Shown here in pieces: positions 10,094 through 18,332 of a DNA stretch of 64,000 bases; position 1 is the stretch's first letter; every line of letters begins with the position of its first letter. Made by a program: the position numbers and the translations under genes. Below the pieces are notes generated by a model that was given only the letters and a program-made list of their open reading frames with translations, had not been told where the DNA came from and did not search any database. The stretch lies in NCBI RefSeq assembly GCF_000331305.1, contig NZ_KB217478.1, positions 1,905,679-1,969,678 of the forward strand. Direction: 5' to 3'. Source of the DNA: Calothrix sp. PCC 7103 (lineage in GTDB: Bacteria; Cyanobacteriota; Cyanobacteriia; Cyanobacteriales; Nostocaceae).

Positions 10094-11965
10094 TTATGAG
10101 GCTTGGCGTTGCTTAATTCTTTCAGCACTACCTGTAGGAATTGATGCAATGAGCTTTTGCGTATATTCTTGTTTTGGTTCGCGATATATTTCTTCGGCTC
10201 TACCTTCTTCGACGATTTGACCACGGTTCATGACCATAATTCTATCACTCATAAATTTGACGACGCTCAAATCGTGGGAAATAAATATATAAGTCAAGCC
10301 AAATTCTTCTTGCAGTTCTTTGAGCAAGTTTAATACTTGTGCTTGTACAGATACATCGAGTGCGGACACTGACTCGTCGCAAATAATAAATTTAGGATTT
10401 AATGCTAAAGCGCGTGCTATACAAACCCGTTGCCGTTGTCCTCCTGAAAATTGGTGTGGGTAGCGGTTCATTGCGTCAGCACTAAGTCCAACTCGTTCGA
10501 GAAGGTATGCTGCACGTTCGCGCTGTTCTTTTTTGCTTTTACCAATGCTGTGAATTACTAACGGTTCCATTATTGCTTCCCCAACTTTCATGCGTGGGTC
10601 GAGGGCACTAAATGGATTTTGGAATACAATTTGCATCTGGCGCCGCAATTTTTGTAATTCTTCACCTTTAAGTACAGTAATATCGTTATTTTCAAAGAGA
10701 ATTTGCCCGCTAGTTGGTTCAATAAGTCGTAACAATGTACGAGCGAGCGTACTTTTACCACATCCCGACTCACCAACAAGTCCCAAGGTTTCGCCGCATT
10801 TGATATCAAACGATACATCATTTACTGCCCAGAAGTAACGTTTAGTCCCACCAAATACTCCTTTTATAGGAAAACCGACTTTAAGATTTTTGATTTGTAC
10901 AAGTGCTGGTTCTTTGTCAAGATTATCTAGGCGCCGATTAATTTCTTCGATACTAATTTCAATGGGTTCCGAGGGTGATTTACCTTTAATAACAAATTCT
11001 CCTGTTGGTGTTTCCTCAACGCTCATATAGTCAGAAACGGTAAGAAGTTTCTGTGGACGACTATTAAGTGTTGGACGACACGCAACTAATCCTTTTGTAT
11101 ATGGATGCTGAGGATTATTAAAAATTTGATTAGAGGCGCCTTGCTCAACAACATTACCTTTATACATTACAGCGATATTGTCAGCAACTTCAGATATTAA
11201 GCCTAAATCGTGAGTAATAAAAATTAACGCCATATCGCGCGTTTGTTGTAACTCGCGCAGCAAATCAATAATTGTTGCTTGCACAGTAACATCAAGCGCG
11301 GTAGTAGGTTCATCAGCAATTAATAATAACGGGTTGCAAGAAATAGCCATAGCTATCATCACCCGTTGCAGTTGTCCCCCCGAAAGTTGATGGGGGTAAC
11401 GTTGAAGCATTGAATCTTTATGCAGGTTAACTAACTCAGAAATTTTTTGAGGTTCCACAGATGAACCAGTTTGTTTAGCTGTGTCCAGATACTGCTCACG
11501 TAGGTGCTCATCGCTAGGGAGAAGCTTAACCTCTTGCAAACCAGCGATAGCTTTTTGTTTAGCTTCCCCAGCAGAAATATTTTGGTGACGTAAAATAGCT
11601 TCAATAAGCTGATACCCAATAGTAAATACAGGGTTAAGCGAACTCATCGGTTCTTGAAAAATCATAGCAATATCACCACCCCGGTAAAGCTGCATTTGCT
11701 TCGCAGGCAGTTCCACCAAATTAACGGGTGGGGTATTTGGCTGGGCAGAAAACAAAATTTCACCGTTAGTTACCCGTCCCGGAGACTGTAACAAACCCAT
11801 AACAGCAAACGAAGTAACAGACTTGCCGCTTCCTGATTCTCCTACAATGCCAAGAGTTTCGCCGCGACGCAGGTCAAACGATATGTTATCAACAGCTTTG
11901 ACGGTTCTACCATCCCCTGGAAACTCAACACGCAGGTTGCGAACGGATAATATAGTATCACTCAT
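10094..11965 (-). CDS. Dipeptide/oligopeptide-type ABC transporter ATP-binding protein, two fused ATPase domains
   Basis: 623 residues with two complete nucleotide-binding domains, as in GsiA/YejF-like or fused DppD-DppF proteins. Domain 1 (about 1-300) has Walker A GESGSGKS, signature LSGGQLQRV and Walker B LLIADEPTTALD. Domain 2 (about 355-615) has GESGCGKS, FSGGQRQRV and FIICDESVSALDVS. Between them lies the oligopeptide-transporter C-terminal extension (NPQHPYTKGLVACRP). It would power import of peptides or related solutes at the inner face of the plasma membrane. The permease and binding-protein genes are not in this window, so the transporter is assembled from genes elsewhere. Confidence 0.93.
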   Translation of the reverse strand: MSDTILSVRNLRVEFPGDGRTVKAVDNISFDLRRGETLGIVGESGSGKSVTSFAVMGLLQSPGRVTNGEILFSAQPNTPPVNLVELPAKQMQLYRGGDIAMIFQEPMSSLNPVFTIGYQLIEAILRHQNISAGEAKQKAIAGLQEVKLLPSDEHLREQYLDTAKQTGSSVEPQKISELVNLHKDSMLQRYPHQLSGGQLQRVMIAMAISCNPLLLIADEPTTALDVTVQATIIDLLRELQQTRDMALIFITHDLGLISEVADNIAVMYKGNVVEQGASNQIFNNPQHPYTKGLVACRPTLNSRPQKLLTVSDYMSVEETPTGEFVIKGKSPSEPIEISIEEINRRLDNLDKEPALVQIKNLKVGFPIKGVFGGTKRYFWAVNDVSFDIKCGETLGLVGESGCGKSTLARTLLRLIEPTSGQILFENNDITVLKGEELQKLRRQMQIVFQNPFSALDPRMKVGEAIMEPLVIHSIGKSKKEQRERAAYLLERVGLSADAMNRYPHQFSGGQRQRVCIARALALNPKFIICDESVSALDVSVQAQVLNLLKELQEEFGLTYIFISHDLSVVKFMSDRIMVMNRGQIVEEGRAEEIYREPKQEYTQKLIASIPTGSAERIKQRQAS

Positions 11966-12513
11966 ATAGTTGTGTATGAATATTAACTAAAAATTATTTG
12001 GATTTTAACACTCTTATTCGTAATCGTATGCTTATACTTCCCTCTCTGTGTACTCTGTGCCTCTGTGGTGAAATATAATGTGATAAATTAACTCGGTAAT
12101 TGTAGATTTTTCAAATGCGGTGGGGCAAAAGTCCTCTAAAGATGACTGAAGCCATTAATGGATACAGTTAATGCATAATTTAGATAGCACTACTGGTTAA
12201 GCTAACAAGTAGTACCGCTAGTAATAGAGTTTTGGCGCCAGTACTACTGGTTAAATGAAAACTATGATTTTGTTTCTGTAGAGTAAACCCCCTAGGTGGG
12301 CGCCTGAGCATAAAAAATAATTGATAAAAGTTTATTCTTTATAAATAGCAAAAAGAAGTACAATTTAACTGAGTGTTCAAGTACGCATAGATTCATTTAA
12401 TTATAGATGTAAATCTTGGTATGGCTTTGTGGCGCCTAAAGGTACGAATTAACCAGAAACAATGGCTTCAGACGATATGAACGAGAATACACAGCTAGGG
12501 AGCAATTAGATTC
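11966..12513. other. Intergenic region upstream of the toxin-like gene, with repeats
   Basis: About 550 bp. It contains a CTCTGTG-type repeat (about 12037-12075), an imperfect palindrome at 12189-12213 and a GGCGCC-anchored repeat at 12234-12253 (described separately). Short frames such as MALWRLKVRINQ at 12420 are closed within 20 codons. A GGGAGC ribosome-binding-like sequence sits about 12 nt before the ATG at 12514. No further gene was seen. Confidence 0.5.
12189..12253. repeat. Palindromic repeat, left flank of toxin-like cassette
   Basis: Contains the imperfect palindrome ACTACTGGTTAAGCTAACAA continuing GTAGT (12189-12213), then a GTTTTGGCGCC joint and GGCGCCAGTACTACTGGTTA (12234-12253). 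The last 20 bp recur exactly at 14699-14718. The palindrome recurs in altered form at 14705-14735, and the two sites frame the cassette at 12514-14728. Confidence 0.75.
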
Positions 12514-13653
12514 ATGCGAGGGCACAAGCGGGAGATACCAGAAGGGGGACTTCCAATTGAAGAGGGTATCCGGCAAGGTATTCGCGCTCGTGAAGACATT
12601 TTTCAAAAAGCCCTGGAAAATCCTGAACTATGGTACTTTGACCCTGAAACGAGCAGATATAAAAAGCGACCAGAACCATCACCTGATTTCTCCGTAAAGC
12701 GGCAAGCGACTTCGGTAAAGGTTAGTCCTACAAGTCGAACGCGGGAAATACCAGAAGGAGGACTTCCGGTTGAGGAAGGTATCCGGCAAGGAGTCCGCGC
12801 TCGTAAAGACATTTTTCAAAAAGCTCAAGAAAATCCTGAGCTATGGTACTTTGATCCTGAGACGAGCAGATATAAAAAACGACCAGAACCATTACCTAAT
12901 TTTTCCGTAGGAGGTGAGCAGCGTGCAATCCCGTGCTTTCCTAAAGGAACTCTTGTGGCTACTACTGATGGACTGGTACCAATTGAATTGCTTACCATCA
13001 ATACAAAAGTGATAGCATTCGATGAGTTGAGGCAGGCTATGCTTTATAAACCAATAATTGCGCTCCTGCTCAACAAGACCGTGCGTTTAGTTAATGTCAC
13101 TACTGATAGGGAAACAATCTGTTCGAGCATGTGCCACCGATTTTGGGTAGAGAGCAAAAAGAAATGGGTTGCTGCCCAGTTTTTAAAGCCCGGTATGCTT
13201 TTGCAAACTATTACTGGTGGGGTAAGCAAGATTAAAAAGATCGAAGTTCAGGATGTTTCTGAACAAAATACTTACAACCTGACAATTGCTGACTCCCACA
13301 CTTACTTTGTTGGTAAACAGGGTGTTCTCGTCCACAATGAAGATAGAAGAAATGGCAAAGTCTACATTGGTCGTGATACTCAAGGAAACATAATTTATGT
13401 TGGGCAAACAAAGCAAGATATTCTAGACCGCGAGAAAAACCATCATACCGATGCTATCAAAAAACCAGAAATATATGGGTATAAAAAATATATGAAACTT
13501 GAAGTAATAATTGATGGTCTTACTGATGATGAGATGCACTACCACGAACGCAGAGTCTTTGAGCAATTAACGGCGCAAGGCATTAAATTGAGGTATGAGC
13601 AAGAGCCAATGGGTCATGCTGGCATTAATAAACTCATTGAAAAATATTGTTGA
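12514..13653 (+). CDS. Polymorphic-toxin-like protein: tandem N-terminal repeats, Hint domain, GIY-YIG-like C-terminus
   Basis: 379 residues. Residues 6-61 and 77-132 are two near-identical copies of a unit starting REIPEGGLP and ending RPEP.P.FSV. A Hint (intein/hedgehog-type) domain begins at Cys141 (CFPKGTLVAT) and ends HTYFVGKQGVLVHN (His274-Asn275), the usual pretoxin-Hint self-cleaving signature. The C-terminal about 100 residues carry KVYIGRDTQGNIIYVGQT, a following Arg (ILDREKNHH) and a Glu-rich helix (HERRVFEQL), which resembles the GIY-YIG/URI nuclease fold. I infer a nuclease toxin released by Hint cleavage. No secretion signal or export gene is visible, and the N-terminal repeat is not a known trafficking domain to me. 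It could be a displaced toxin tip. Confidence 0.75.
   Translation: MRGHKREIPEGGLPIEEGIRQGIRAREDIFQKALENPELWYFDPETSRYKKRPEPSPDFSVKRQATSVKVSPTSRTREIPEGGLPVEEGIRQGVRARKDIFQKAQENPELWYFDPETSRYKKRPEPLPNFSVGGEQRAIPCFPKGTLVATTDGLVPIELLTINTKVIAFDELRQAMLYKPIIALLLNKTVRLVNVTTDRETICSSMCHRFWVESKKKWVAAQFLKPGMLLQTITGGVSKIKKIEVQDVSEQNTYNLTIADSHTYFVGKQGVLVHNEDRRNGKVYIGRDTQGNIIYVGQTKQDILDREKNHHTDAIKKPEIYGYKKYMKLEVIIDGLTDDEMHYHERRVFEQLTAQGIKLRYEQEPMGHAGINKLIEKYC
12529..12909 (+). repeat. Intragenic 168-bp direct repeat in the toxin-like gene
   Basis: 12529-12696 and 12742-12909 encode the two copies of the N-terminal 56-residue unit, 213 bp apart start to start. Most positions agree at DNA level, with scattered substitutions, so the duplication is fairly recent. 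Confidence 0.85.
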
Positions 13654-13740
13654 TAAACTATTATTAACAGCACCACCATTTAAAAAATAAAGTAGTTTCT
13701 GTGAACGAACGTGTAATTTTATGTACAGGAGTGTTAATTT

Positions 13741-14304
13741 ATGGCTTGGGAAGAGTTTGAACTAAATGGAGTTAAGGGAATAACGGGTGACCAACCCATT
13801 GATGAATTAGCGATTGCGTTGACAGAAATTGCAAAGGATTATGAAGACAGGTTTTCTCGCAAGCCCACTATAACCGAAATAATGTGGGCTATGGAAACTG
13901 TATTGGGAAGCAACCCGACCCGTTACGTATCTGATCCAGAGGGTTTGAAATACGGTGACATAATTGTAAAGCGGGATTATCAAACAGAGCGCGACTCGGT
14001 AGACCCAATCCAATACGAAGCATCCACTGGTGAAGACCCACCTGGTTATATTTTTGTGTCGCGACGCGGTTCACGTCTTCATAATCTACCTTTAATAGAT
14101 GTCATAAAAATTACGACTCTTGACTTGCACGAGCGTAATTTGGTCTGTGAGTATGAGATTTTGACTTCGGACATCTCCGATCAAATGGCTCAAACACTAA
14201 TTTTGAGTGTCGTATTAGGTGAACTTTACGATTATTACTACCACGATAAAGCTGACAACATTGATTTTATAAGAAAAACGTCGAAAACCCTTGAGAAAGT
14301 ATAA
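13741..14304 (+). CDS. Unknown protein downstream of the toxin-like gene; candidate immunity protein
   Basis: 187 residues, no signal peptide or membrane segment. I do not recognise the family. The N-terminal half looks helical (ELAIALTEIAKDYEDRF, TITEIMWAMETVLG). The second half has a beta-rich stretch around GYIFVSRRGSRLHNLPLIDVIKITTLDLHERN. It begins 87 bp after the toxin-like gene, has a GGAG ribosome-binding site 8 nt ahead of the ATG, and runs in the same direction. That is the usual place of an immunity gene, and this is the whole basis for the suggestion. Composition is rich in acidic residues, as many nuclease inhibitors are. Confidence 0.6.
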   Translation: MAWEEFELNGVKGITGDQPIDELAIALTEIAKDYEDRFSRKPTITEIMWAMETVLGSNPTRYVSDPEGLKYGDIIVKRDYQTERDSVDPIQYEASTGEDPPGYIFVSRRGSRLHNLPLIDVIKITTLDLHERNLVCEYEILTSDISDQMAQTLILSVVLGELYDYYYHDKADNIDFIRKTSKTLEKV

Positions 14305-14392
14305 ACAATGAGGGAGCAATACAGTATTTTTTGCCAAACATCTTGTACGACGCAAAAAAAGTCTATACTCCTGAGTAGAAGGATAGCAAAAA

Positions 14393-14728
14393 ATGAGTGA
14401 CTTACGAATTGTACTCAAAGAATGTGTTTCCAATGATGATATTAGCCGCTTGGCTTGGCAACAAAGCTGGGAACTAGATGGTATTTGTCCTCGTACCGAA
14501 AAAACGCCTCTAACCAAAATTTGGACAACCCCAGATGAACAAACAGGCATTCACTACATTGAATATTTTTACATTAATGCACGGTACATACTCATTCAAG
14601 GAAAAAATCAAGATAAAATAGCTGAAAAAATTCGTGCGATAAAAGGAAAGCCTTTAGCTAACGGATGCCTATACGCGAAACAATTGCTTAACGTTTTAGG
14701 CGCCAGTACTACTGGTTATGTTAACTAG
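14393..14728 (+). CDS. Unknown small protein; possible second immunity protein, C-terminus repeat-derived
   Basis: 111 residues of an unrecognised family, with DLRIVLKECVSNDDISRLAWQQSWELDG and a beta-type core HYIEYFYINARYILIQGK. It lies 88 bp after the preceding unknown gene in the same direction. A GAAGGATAG ribosome-binding-like stretch precedes the ATG. The last ten residues (LGASTTGYVN) and the stop codon are encoded by the palindromic repeat at 14699-14735, so the original C-terminus was probably replaced when the repeat arrived. It could be a second immunity protein or an unrelated passenger. Confidence 0.55.
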   Translation: MSDLRIVLKECVSNDDISRLAWQQSWELDGICPRTEKTPLTKIWTTPDEQTGIHYIEYFYINARYILIQGKNQDKIAEKIRAIKGKPLANGCLYAKQLLNVLGASTTGYVN

Positions 14729-14735
14729 TGGTACC
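14699..14735. repeat. Palindromic repeat, right flank of toxin-like cassette
   Basis: GGCGCCAGTACTACTGGTTA is identical to 12234-12253. It is followed by TGTTAACTAGTGGTACC, which completes an imperfect palindrome with TACTACTGGTTA. Overlaps the end of the 111-residue gene. Confidence 0.75.
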
Positions 14736-14830
14736 AAAGATGATTACTGTGTTTTGGCGCGGATAGTTAAATTTTGCATAAGTATTAGATATACAGAAGT
14801 ATATATAGTGGAGTGCTTTGCTCAAGTTTT

Positions 14831-14864
14831 ATGTTGGGTTACGCAAAGCCTCCACTCAACCTAC
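14831..14864. repeat. GTTGGGTT-type palindromic repeat
   Basis: ATGTTGGGTTACGCAAAGCC followed by TCCACTCAACCTAC forms a hairpin of the family that recurs near 18305-18335, 19616-19648 and, with a nested insert, 58737-58820. It lies in the spacer before the glycoside-hydrolase-like gene. Confidence 0.6.
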
Positions 14865-14980
14865 AACTTTGGTGCGCCAATCACCGTAATATCTCTGTTG
14901 CGAATAATACTAAGCATCAGAGACGATGTTGTAATAAGTTTAATTTTTAACACAAAGATAAAACTGTACTTTTTATTTAT

Positions 14981-16192
14981 ATGTCACGCAAGAAAGAAAG
15001 TGGATGTGGATGTTCGAGTATTCCAATCTCGGTTATTCTACTGTTTTTTGGCGCCAGTTACTGGTGGTTTATACATAATGGTAATCTAAATCGTATAGTC
15101 GATTATTTAACTAGCCAATTGCCTATTAACCAGCCAGTGGCTACTCCTACTATGAAGGAGGCGCCTAGCTCGTATGAACCTATTGCAAAGCTTCCACAAG
15201 CACCAATTGTCACACCAACAAACCTACCTCAAGCACCTATTAGTACACCTACAATTACACCAACAGCTACACCAACAGCTACACCACAATTACCATTACC
15301 TCAAACTGCTTGGGATAAAAAAGTAATTAGAGGAATTTATTTAAGCCGATATCAAGTTACTAATAATGCTGACGAACAAACTATTCGCGAACGAGTTCGT
15401 TATTACCGCGCGCAAGGTTTTAATACAATTATTCATGGAGTGTGGGGTAATGGCTGCACGATGTATAATAGCGAAGTTATGCAGCAATTACTTGGATTTA
15501 AAAGTTGTCCTAATCAGTTTCAAGATAAATGGTTAGATTGGATGATTGATGAGGCGCATAAACAAGGGATGCAAGTACATGCTTATTTTGAAAAGGGTAT
15601 TAAAATAGATAAGAATAGCCCTATCTTTGAAAGAGCAATTTCTAAAAAATGGATTGTGCCTGGAGTTGATAGAACTTATGCTGGAATCGAGCATTATGTT
15701 TTAGATGTAGAGGTTCCAGAGGTTGCTAATTTATTCAAGAAAATTTCAGTAGAATTTGTCCAAAAGTATCCAACTATTGATGCTGTACAGTGGGATGATT
15801 ATTTAGGTTATCATGCTGAATTACCTGGTAAGGTTGACCGCACTGCCTTTTTGACTAAATTTGTGCAGCAAATGATAGGTGAGATGAAAAAAGCTAACCC
15901 GAAAGTTAGTTTTGATATTTGTCATCATAACCCTTATTGGGCCAAACGTTATTTTGCGGCTGATTGGCTGAGTTGGAAAGTGGATAGAGTTTTTATTCAA
16001 GCTTACAATGATGCTAATTTTAAAGAAGAGTTGAATTATGCTCAAAATTATGCTGGGGTCGCTATTACAGATTACCAGTTCAGTCGCTTGAAGGAGTTGA
16101 TTGATAATAATAAGGTTAAGAGTATTTTGGTTTTTCCTTTTTCTGGGAAACCAGAGGAAACTGCTGTTAAGGTGAAAGGGTTTATAAAATAA
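14981..16192 (+). CDS. Membrane-anchored glycoside-hydrolase-like protein (DUF4015/GHL family)
   Basis: 403 residues. An N-terminal hydrophobic segment (about 14-32, ISVILLFFGASYWWFI) is preceded by a basic, cysteine-containing start. A Pro/Thr-rich linker (about 50-105) with repeated TPTATP units follows. The C-terminal domain (about 110-400) has IRGIYLSRYQ, GFNTIIHGVWG, DWMIDEAHKQGMQVHAYFE, DAVQWDDYLGYHAE and WKVDRVFIQAYND, the pattern of TIM-barrel putative glycoside hydrolases of the COG1306/GHL10-like type. The acidic pair in QWDDYLG is a candidate catalytic site. It would act outside the plasma membrane on cell-wall or sheath polysaccharide. The specific substrate is unknown. Confidence 0.75.
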   Translation: MSRKKESGCGCSSIPISVILLFFGASYWWFIHNGNLNRIVDYLTSQLPINQPVATPTMKEAPSSYEPIAKLPQAPIVTPTNLPQAPISTPTITPTATPTATPQLPLPQTAWDKKVIRGIYLSRYQVTNNADEQTIRERVRYYRAQGFNTIIHGVWGNGCTMYNSEVMQQLLGFKSCPNQFQDKWLDWMIDEAHKQGMQVHAYFEKGIKIDKNSPIFERAISKKWIVPGVDRTYAGIEHYVLDVEVPEVANLFKKISVEFVQKYPTIDAVQWDDYLGYHAELPGKVDRTAFLTKFVQQMIGEMKKANPKVSFDICHHNPYWAKRYFAADWLSWKVDRVFIQAYNDANFKEELNYAQNYAGVAITDYQFSRLKELIDNNKVKSILVFPFSGKPEETAVKVKGFIK

Positions 16193-16206
16193 TTAGCATA
16201 AAAACA

Positions 16207-16279
16207 TGTCATGCTGAACGTAGTGAAGCATCTCATAAGTCTGGAAATTTAGAGATTCTTCCCTTCGCTCAGAATGACA
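16207..16279. repeat. Miniature inverted-repeat element (TGTCATGCTGAACG family)
   Basis: 73-bp element starting TGTCATGCTGAACG and ending CGCTCAGAATGACA, which are imperfect inverted ends. It carries the internal AGTGAAGCATCT motif. Related elements lie at 22855-23009, 47457-47620 and 62841-62939. No coding capacity. Confidence 0.85.
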
Positions 16280-16287
16280 ATATGCAG

Positions 16288-16878
16288 TTAAGCTTTTACT
16301 TCATCCGCAAAGTTAGCCCAGCGAACGAAGTGGAAGGCACCTGCGACGGAACCCCATGCATGTTCATTGGTTTCAAAGTCTCGTCCTCGGTCTAGGCTGA
16401 AAAATTCTTTTTCGCTAATTTCAAATTCATTGTCTAGATAGGTTTTTTTGCCGTCACGTTCGACTACACAACCTTTGCCTGGTTCGACTTTGCCTTTAAA
16501 ACTTGTACCTGTCCACTCAACTATCATGTTGCAACCGGGCATTTTTACCAGTTCGTCTTGTGTTAATGATTGTAAACGTTCTGGTTCGCGCGAGGCGCCG
16601 TAATATTTTTCTTCGTTTTTAAGGGTATAGTGTTCAATCTGAATATGGTTATCAGATGGTACCAACTTCATTACCCGCATTCGGTAAGGTTGATTTAGCG
16701 CAAAATGATAAGCTTGTTCAAGAAACAGTGTTACCCCAGATAAAATTTCTTGGGGCAAAGGACGGATGCATACACGGATGTGAGCAAAAAAAGGTGGGTT
16801 TTCGTAAGCTTGTTCTTGGTTGCTAAAGTCCGCTGCCATCAAGCGCGCTAAAGATGCAACATCTGTAGAATGTGTCAT
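16288..16878 (-). CDS. cpcT: Phycobiliprotein lyase, CpcT/CpeT family
   Basis: 196 residues, the usual length of CpcT. Typical features are the N-terminal LARLMAADFSNQEQAYENPPFFAHIRVCIRPLP, the QPYRMRVMKL strand and the CNMIVEW, GCVVERDGKKTYLDNEF and GRDFETNEHAWGSVAGAFHF blocks. Enzymes of this group attach phycocyanobilin to Cys-153 of the phycocyanin beta subunit (T-type lyases). Its place next to a TPR gene and an hglT-type glycosyltransferase matches, as I recall, the order around all5339-all5341 of Anabaena PCC 7120. This supports cpcT rather than a cpeT paralogue. Confidence 0.9.
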   Translation of the reverse strand: MTHSTDVASLARLMAADFSNQEQAYENPPFFAHIRVCIRPLPQEILSGVTLFLEQAYHFALNQPYRMRVMKLVPSDNHIQIEHYTLKNEEKYYGASREPERLQSLTQDELVKMPGCNMIVEWTGTSFKGKVEPGKGCVVERDGKKTYLDNEFEISEKEFFSLDRGRDFETNEHAWGSVAGAFHFVRWANFADEVKA

Positions 16879-17011
16879 TATACCAGTTTCGGATAATCTA
16901 ATTAGGTCAAAATTGATTCATATTGCTACTTTTATTGTAGAGCTTGTAGCAACTTCCAGTGCAGGAGAATTTTTAGATTAATGCCGTCAACATGGAAAGA
17001 AGAACCCGTAA

Positions 17012-17052
17012 TAAGCACTTCAGTGCTTTCATATTCAAGCACTAAAGTGCTA
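17012..17052. repeat. AGCACTT/AGTGCT hairpin upstream of the TPR gene
   Basis: TAAGCACTTCAGTGCTTTC and AAGCACTAAAGTGCT are related inverted units that can form one or two small hairpins, 30 bp ahead of the ATG at 17083. An A-rich AAAGGAAA ribosome-binding stretch follows. Confidence 0.5.
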
Positions 17053-17082
17053 CGGACAACATAAAACTAAAGGAAAATAATT

Positions 17083-18300
17083 ATGATTCGTCATTTAAGT
17101 ATTATTACCGCGTTAACTTTATCTTTAATATCAACTTCTTCTGTACTGGCACAAACGAAAAAACCACAACCACCCGACAAATTTCCTCCCAACCCCTTAG
17201 AAATCAAGGTTTCTGACCCATTACTACCTGCACGCAAGCTCGACCAACAACCTTTAACTCCTAGTGAACAACAGCAGTTAGAAGCAGCACTAAATAATCT
17301 TAACCAAGAAGCTACTGCTAAACTTCAAGCAGGTAATAGAGAAGAAGCTTTTGATACTTGGAACCGAGAGTTACGTTTACGTAGATATTTAGGAAATTTA
17401 GCAGAAGTACAAGCACTGTCAAGAGTTGGTGAAATTGCTTGGCGAGAAAATGACCGTCCACAAGTGCAATATATTACACAACGGTTACAGTCGATTCAAA
17501 AACCGAAGAAATTACAACCTCTTACTGACTTAGAAGTGCTAGGAGCGCTAGGTCAAGCTTACCAAAATGTACGGGCGCCTAAACTAGCAATTGAAGTTTA
17601 CAACCAAGTACTAACACAAATGCGACAACAGCAAAATACTACAGCAGAAGTAGAAACTTTAACTACAATTGCGTCAATTCACATGAGTTGGTTTGATTAT
17701 CCTAATGCAGCAGCGACTTATGAGCAATTGTTGAGTTTAGCTTCAACTATAGGTGACCGAACCAATGAAATAACATATCTAGAACAGCTAGCTTATATAT
17801 ATGACCAAGCGAGACTACCGCAGCAGTCAGTTACTGTTCGTAACAAACTGGCAGCAATTTACACGAAAGATAATAATTTAGCAGAAATACCGACATTAAA
17901 GATGGCTATAGCTAATAGTTACGAAGCTTTAGCGAAACAAGACCCTAGTCAATTAGAGAATGCATTTCAAAATTACCAACAAGCTTACACCATCGCTTGG
18001 GAACAAGAGCAATTTGTGCGTGCGGGTGAAGCGTTACAAAAGTTAGTAGCATTATACCGTTCGCAAGGGCAAATCGATGAAGCACTGCAAACGAGCCAAA
18101 TTTTACTTCAAAGCGAAGAACTTGCTGGTAATTTTTATGGAATGATGACTGCTTACGACCAAATTGGACAAATGCATTTGCAGCGTAAGCAGTTTCCTCA
18201 AGCTCGGAGTGCATTTGAAGAAGGATTAAAAATTGCCCAACAGCTACGGTATGAAGATAGTTACTTTACAGAGCAAATTCAAAAAATTCCCACAAACTAA
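17083..18300 (+). CDS. Exported TPR-repeat protein
   Basis: 405 residues with a cleavable-type signal peptide (MIRHLSIITALTLSLISTSSVLAQ). A proline-rich spacer follows, then a run of helical TPR-like repeats from about residue 65 to the end (for example KLQAGNREEAFDTWNRELRLRRYLGN and FPQARSAFEEGLKIAQQL). It is probably a periplasmic scaffold. The neighbours cpcT and the hglT-type gene give no functional link beyond conserved order. It converges on the glycosyltransferase gene over a 32-bp spacer that contains a GTTGGGTT-type hairpin. Confidence 0.85.
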   Translation: MIRHLSIITALTLSLISTSSVLAQTKKPQPPDKFPPNPLEIKVSDPLLPARKLDQQPLTPSEQQQLEAALNNLNQEATAKLQAGNREEAFDTWNRELRLRRYLGNLAEVQALSRVGEIAWRENDRPQVQYITQRLQSIQKPKKLQPLTDLEVLGALGQAYQNVRAPKLAIEVYNQVLTQMRQQQNTTAEVETLTTIASIHMSWFDYPNAAATYEQLLSLASTIGDRTNEITYLEQLAYIYDQARLPQQSVTVRNKLAAIYTKDNNLAEIPTLKMAIANSYEALAKQDPSQLENAFQNYQQAYTIAWEQEQFVRAGEALQKLVALYRSQGQIDEALQTSQILLQSEELAGNFYGMMTAYDQIGQMHLQRKQFPQARSAFEEGLKIAQQLRYEDSYFTEQIQKIPTN

Positions 18301-18332
18301 AAAGTAGGTTGGGTTCCGTTCTTCCACCCAAG

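Noticed and set aside
14718-15089. Open frame of 123 codons overlapping the glycoside-hydrolase-like gene
   Set aside because: It begins inside the palindromic repeat and overlaps a gene with clear domain structure. Its translation is Ile/Cys/Val-rich, without recognisable features.
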